A stretch of 64,000 bases of DNA, taken from NCBI RefSeq assembly GCF_000816845.1, contig NZ_CP006877.1, positions 3,605,001 through 3,669,000 on the forward strand, in the 5' to 3' direction. The notes under the pieces are model-generated. The model had not been told where the DNA came from, made no database searches, and was given only the letters and a program-made list of their open reading frames with translations. Position 1 is the first letter of the stretch, and each line of letters starts with the position of its first letter. The DNA comes from Rhizobium gallicum bv. gallicum R602sp (GTDB lineage: Bacteria > Pseudomonadota > Alphaproteobacteria > Rhizobiales > Rhizobiaceae). A program made the translations under genes and the position numbers. Of this stretch, positions 62,827-64,000 are shown in pieces.

Positions 62827-63774
62827 TTACCCTTTGACGGCGCCCGCCATCAGGCCGCGCACGAAATAGCGGCCGGCGAGGACATAGACGATGAGCGTGG
62901 GCACGGCGGCGATCATCGCAGCGGCCATGTTGACATTATATTCGACCACGCCGGTCGAGGTATTCACGACATTGTTGAGCGCCACCGTCATCGGCATGGA
63001 TTCACCGGTGCCGGCATAGGCGGAAGCGAACAGGAAGTCGTTCCAGATATTGGTGAATTGGTAGATCACCGTGACGACGATGATCGGCAATGAATTTGGC
63101 AACATGATGCGACGGAAAATCTGGAAGAAGCTGGCGCCGTCAACCTGCGCTGCCCTGACCAGTTCAGTCGGAAAGGCCTCGTAGAAATTACGGAAGAACA
63201 GCGTCGTGAAGCCCAAGCCGTAAACGACATGCACGAAGACCAGATTGACGGTCGGATTGCCGAAGCCGAAGCTCATTCCCGTGGCGTTCTGGAGCGTGAC
63301 ACCGAAGCGGCCGAGTGCACCGAGGATCGTCGCCATCGGCAGCAGCACCGACTGGAACGGAATGAAGCAGGCAAACAGCATCAGCCCAAATACAAGCTTA
63401 TCGCCGGGAAAGCGCCATTTGGTCAGCACATAGCCGTTGAGCGCGCCCATGATGGTGGAAATTGCAACGGCAGGAACGACCATCTTGATCGAGTTCCAGA
63501 AATAGCCCTTGATGCCGGCGCAGGTCAGGCCGACGCAGGTCTCGCCCCAGGCCCGCAACCAAGGCTCGAAGGTCGGCGACTGAGGCAATGCCAGCATGTT
63601 GCCGTTCTGGATCTCGTCCATGGTCTTGAACGAGGTAACCAGCATCACGAAGAGGGGCATCAGATAAAGGATCGCGAAGATCACCAGCAGGCCGTAGATG
63701 ACGGTGCGAGTGATCCACCGGCGGCCAGTGCCGTCTTGCGAAATGGCAATTGCTGAAGAGGCAACGCTACTCAT
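62827..63774 (-). CDS. Sugar ABC transporter permease (MalG type)
   Basis: A 315-residue inner-membrane permease with six helices, the first at about 27-50 (VIYGLLVIFAILYLMPLFVM). The EAA loop is ELVRAAQVDGASFFQIFRRI, near residue 215. A 30-residue stretch after the first helix contains ETCVGLTCAGIKG, with two Cys in the periplasmic loop. Its ATG overlaps the upstream permease stop by 4 bp. Substrate is inferred to be an oligosaccharide or glycoside hydrolysed by the neighbouring GH2. Confidence 0.92.
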   Translation of the reverse strand: MSSVASSAIAISQDGTGRRWITRTVIYGLLVIFAILYLMPLFVMLVTSFKTMDEIQNGNMLALPQSPTFEPWLRAWGETCVGLTCAGIKGYFWNSIKMVVPAVAISTIMGALNGYVLTKWRFPGDKLVFGLMLFACFIPFQSVLLPMATILGALGRFGVTLQNATGMSFGFGNPTVNLVFVHVVYGLGFTTLFFRNFYEAFPTELVRAAQVDGASFFQIFRRIMLPNSLPIIVVTVIYQFTNIWNDFLFASAYAGTGESMPMTVALNNVVNTSTGVVEYNVNMAAAMIAAVPTLIVYVLAGRYFVRGLMAGAVKG

Positions 63775-64000
63775 CGCGCCTTCTCCCTCAGTTCGGAGTA
63801 GAGATAGGGCACGATGATCGCCGAGATCGTCATCAGCATGATGATTGCGCTCGCCGAACCGACAGCCATTTCGTTTCGCTTGAAGGTGTATTCATACATG
63901 AAATTGGAAGGCAGCCAGGCCGAGCCACCGGGACCGCCACTCGTCAGCGCGACGACCAGGTCATAGGACTTGATCGCCATATGGGCGAGTACGATGAAGG
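63771..64000 (-). CDS. Sugar ABC transporter permease (MalF type), truncated at the right edge
   Basis: Only the last 76 or so codons are present, entering at the window edge with FIVLAHMAIKSYDLVVALTS. The segment GGPGGSAWLPSNFMYEYTFK is the hallmark of MalF-type C-termini, followed by a last helix and SELREKAR. Its stop overlaps the MalG-type start by 4 bp (ATGA). The N-terminal four to five helices and the binding-protein gene expected upstream lie outside the window. Confidence 0.88.
   Translation of the reverse strand, partial: FIVLAHMAIKSYDLVVALTSGGPGGSAWLPSNFMYEYTFKRNEMAVGSASAIIMLMTISAIIVPYLYSELREKAR

Noticed and set aside
1..64000. CRISPR array, insertion sequence, phage or plasmid-transfer genes
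   Set aside because: No regularly spaced direct repeats, transposase, integrase, relaxase or att-like duplication was seen. The only dispersed repeats are the three RIME-like elements.

Overview
The window reads as chromosomal DNA of a fast-growing rhizobium (Rhizobiaceae, most likely Rhizobium). It is GC-rich and densely coded. It has a complete sorbitol/mannitol ABC operon of the smo-mtlK type, an EmrR/EmrAB-type efflux locus with a TetR regulator, ExoD, many LacI/SorC/GntR/RpiR sugar regulators, and three intergenic mosaic repeats that resemble the Rhizobium RIME class. The genus assignment is inferred from protein families and repeat type; no rRNA or other phylogenetic marker was available. 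No tRNA, rRNA, CRISPR array, insertion sequence, integrase or phage gene was recognised.

Layout. 1-1730: truncated CUT2 sugar-ABC ATPase divergent from a LacI regulator, with two palindromic operators between them. 1777-5792: LacI regulator, xylB and xylA, read leftward as a xylose operon. 5821-9524: emrB-emrA divergent from tetR. 9628-13366: AraC/GyrI-like regulator, TerC membrane protein and SLC13-type permease with TrkA-C domains. 13559-16529: gltX and a class II lysS. 16584-24038: an unknown membrane-anchored protein, then a LysR gene followed by a putrescine operon equivalent to E. coli ydcSTUV-patD. 24148-30346: small housekeeping genes (DUF1328, DUF1345, transaldolase, SorC regulator, AraC-type alkyltransferase, DUF2244, nth, EI24 membrane protein). 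30580-40644: RpiR regulator, then leftward smoC, smoE-F-G-K, mtlK, a HAD phosphatase and an FGGY kinase. 40784-49669: exoD, two-component pair, ROK kinase, RND efflux pump with adaptor and TetR. 49760-52922: OsmC, then a GntR gene, dgoD and DoxX. 53013-55012: SDR and an adenylate cyclase. 55073-64000: a sugar-catabolic cluster (LacI, PhyH-type dioxygenase, SDR, SMP-30 lactonase, GH2 glycosidase, and a convergent CUT1 ABC transporter that runs off the right edge).

Most of the region is carbon acquisition: five transport systems are paired with dedicated catabolic enzymes and local regulators. Several operons carry a strong stem-loop or mosaic repeat between their first and second cistrons. This suggests that processing or attenuation of polycistronic mRNA is a recurring theme. 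The least explained system is the 55-64 kb cluster. It couples an apparent 2-oxoglutarate/Fe(II) dioxygenase to a beta-glycosidase, a lactonase, a dehydrogenase and an ABC importer; its substrate cannot be named from the sequence.
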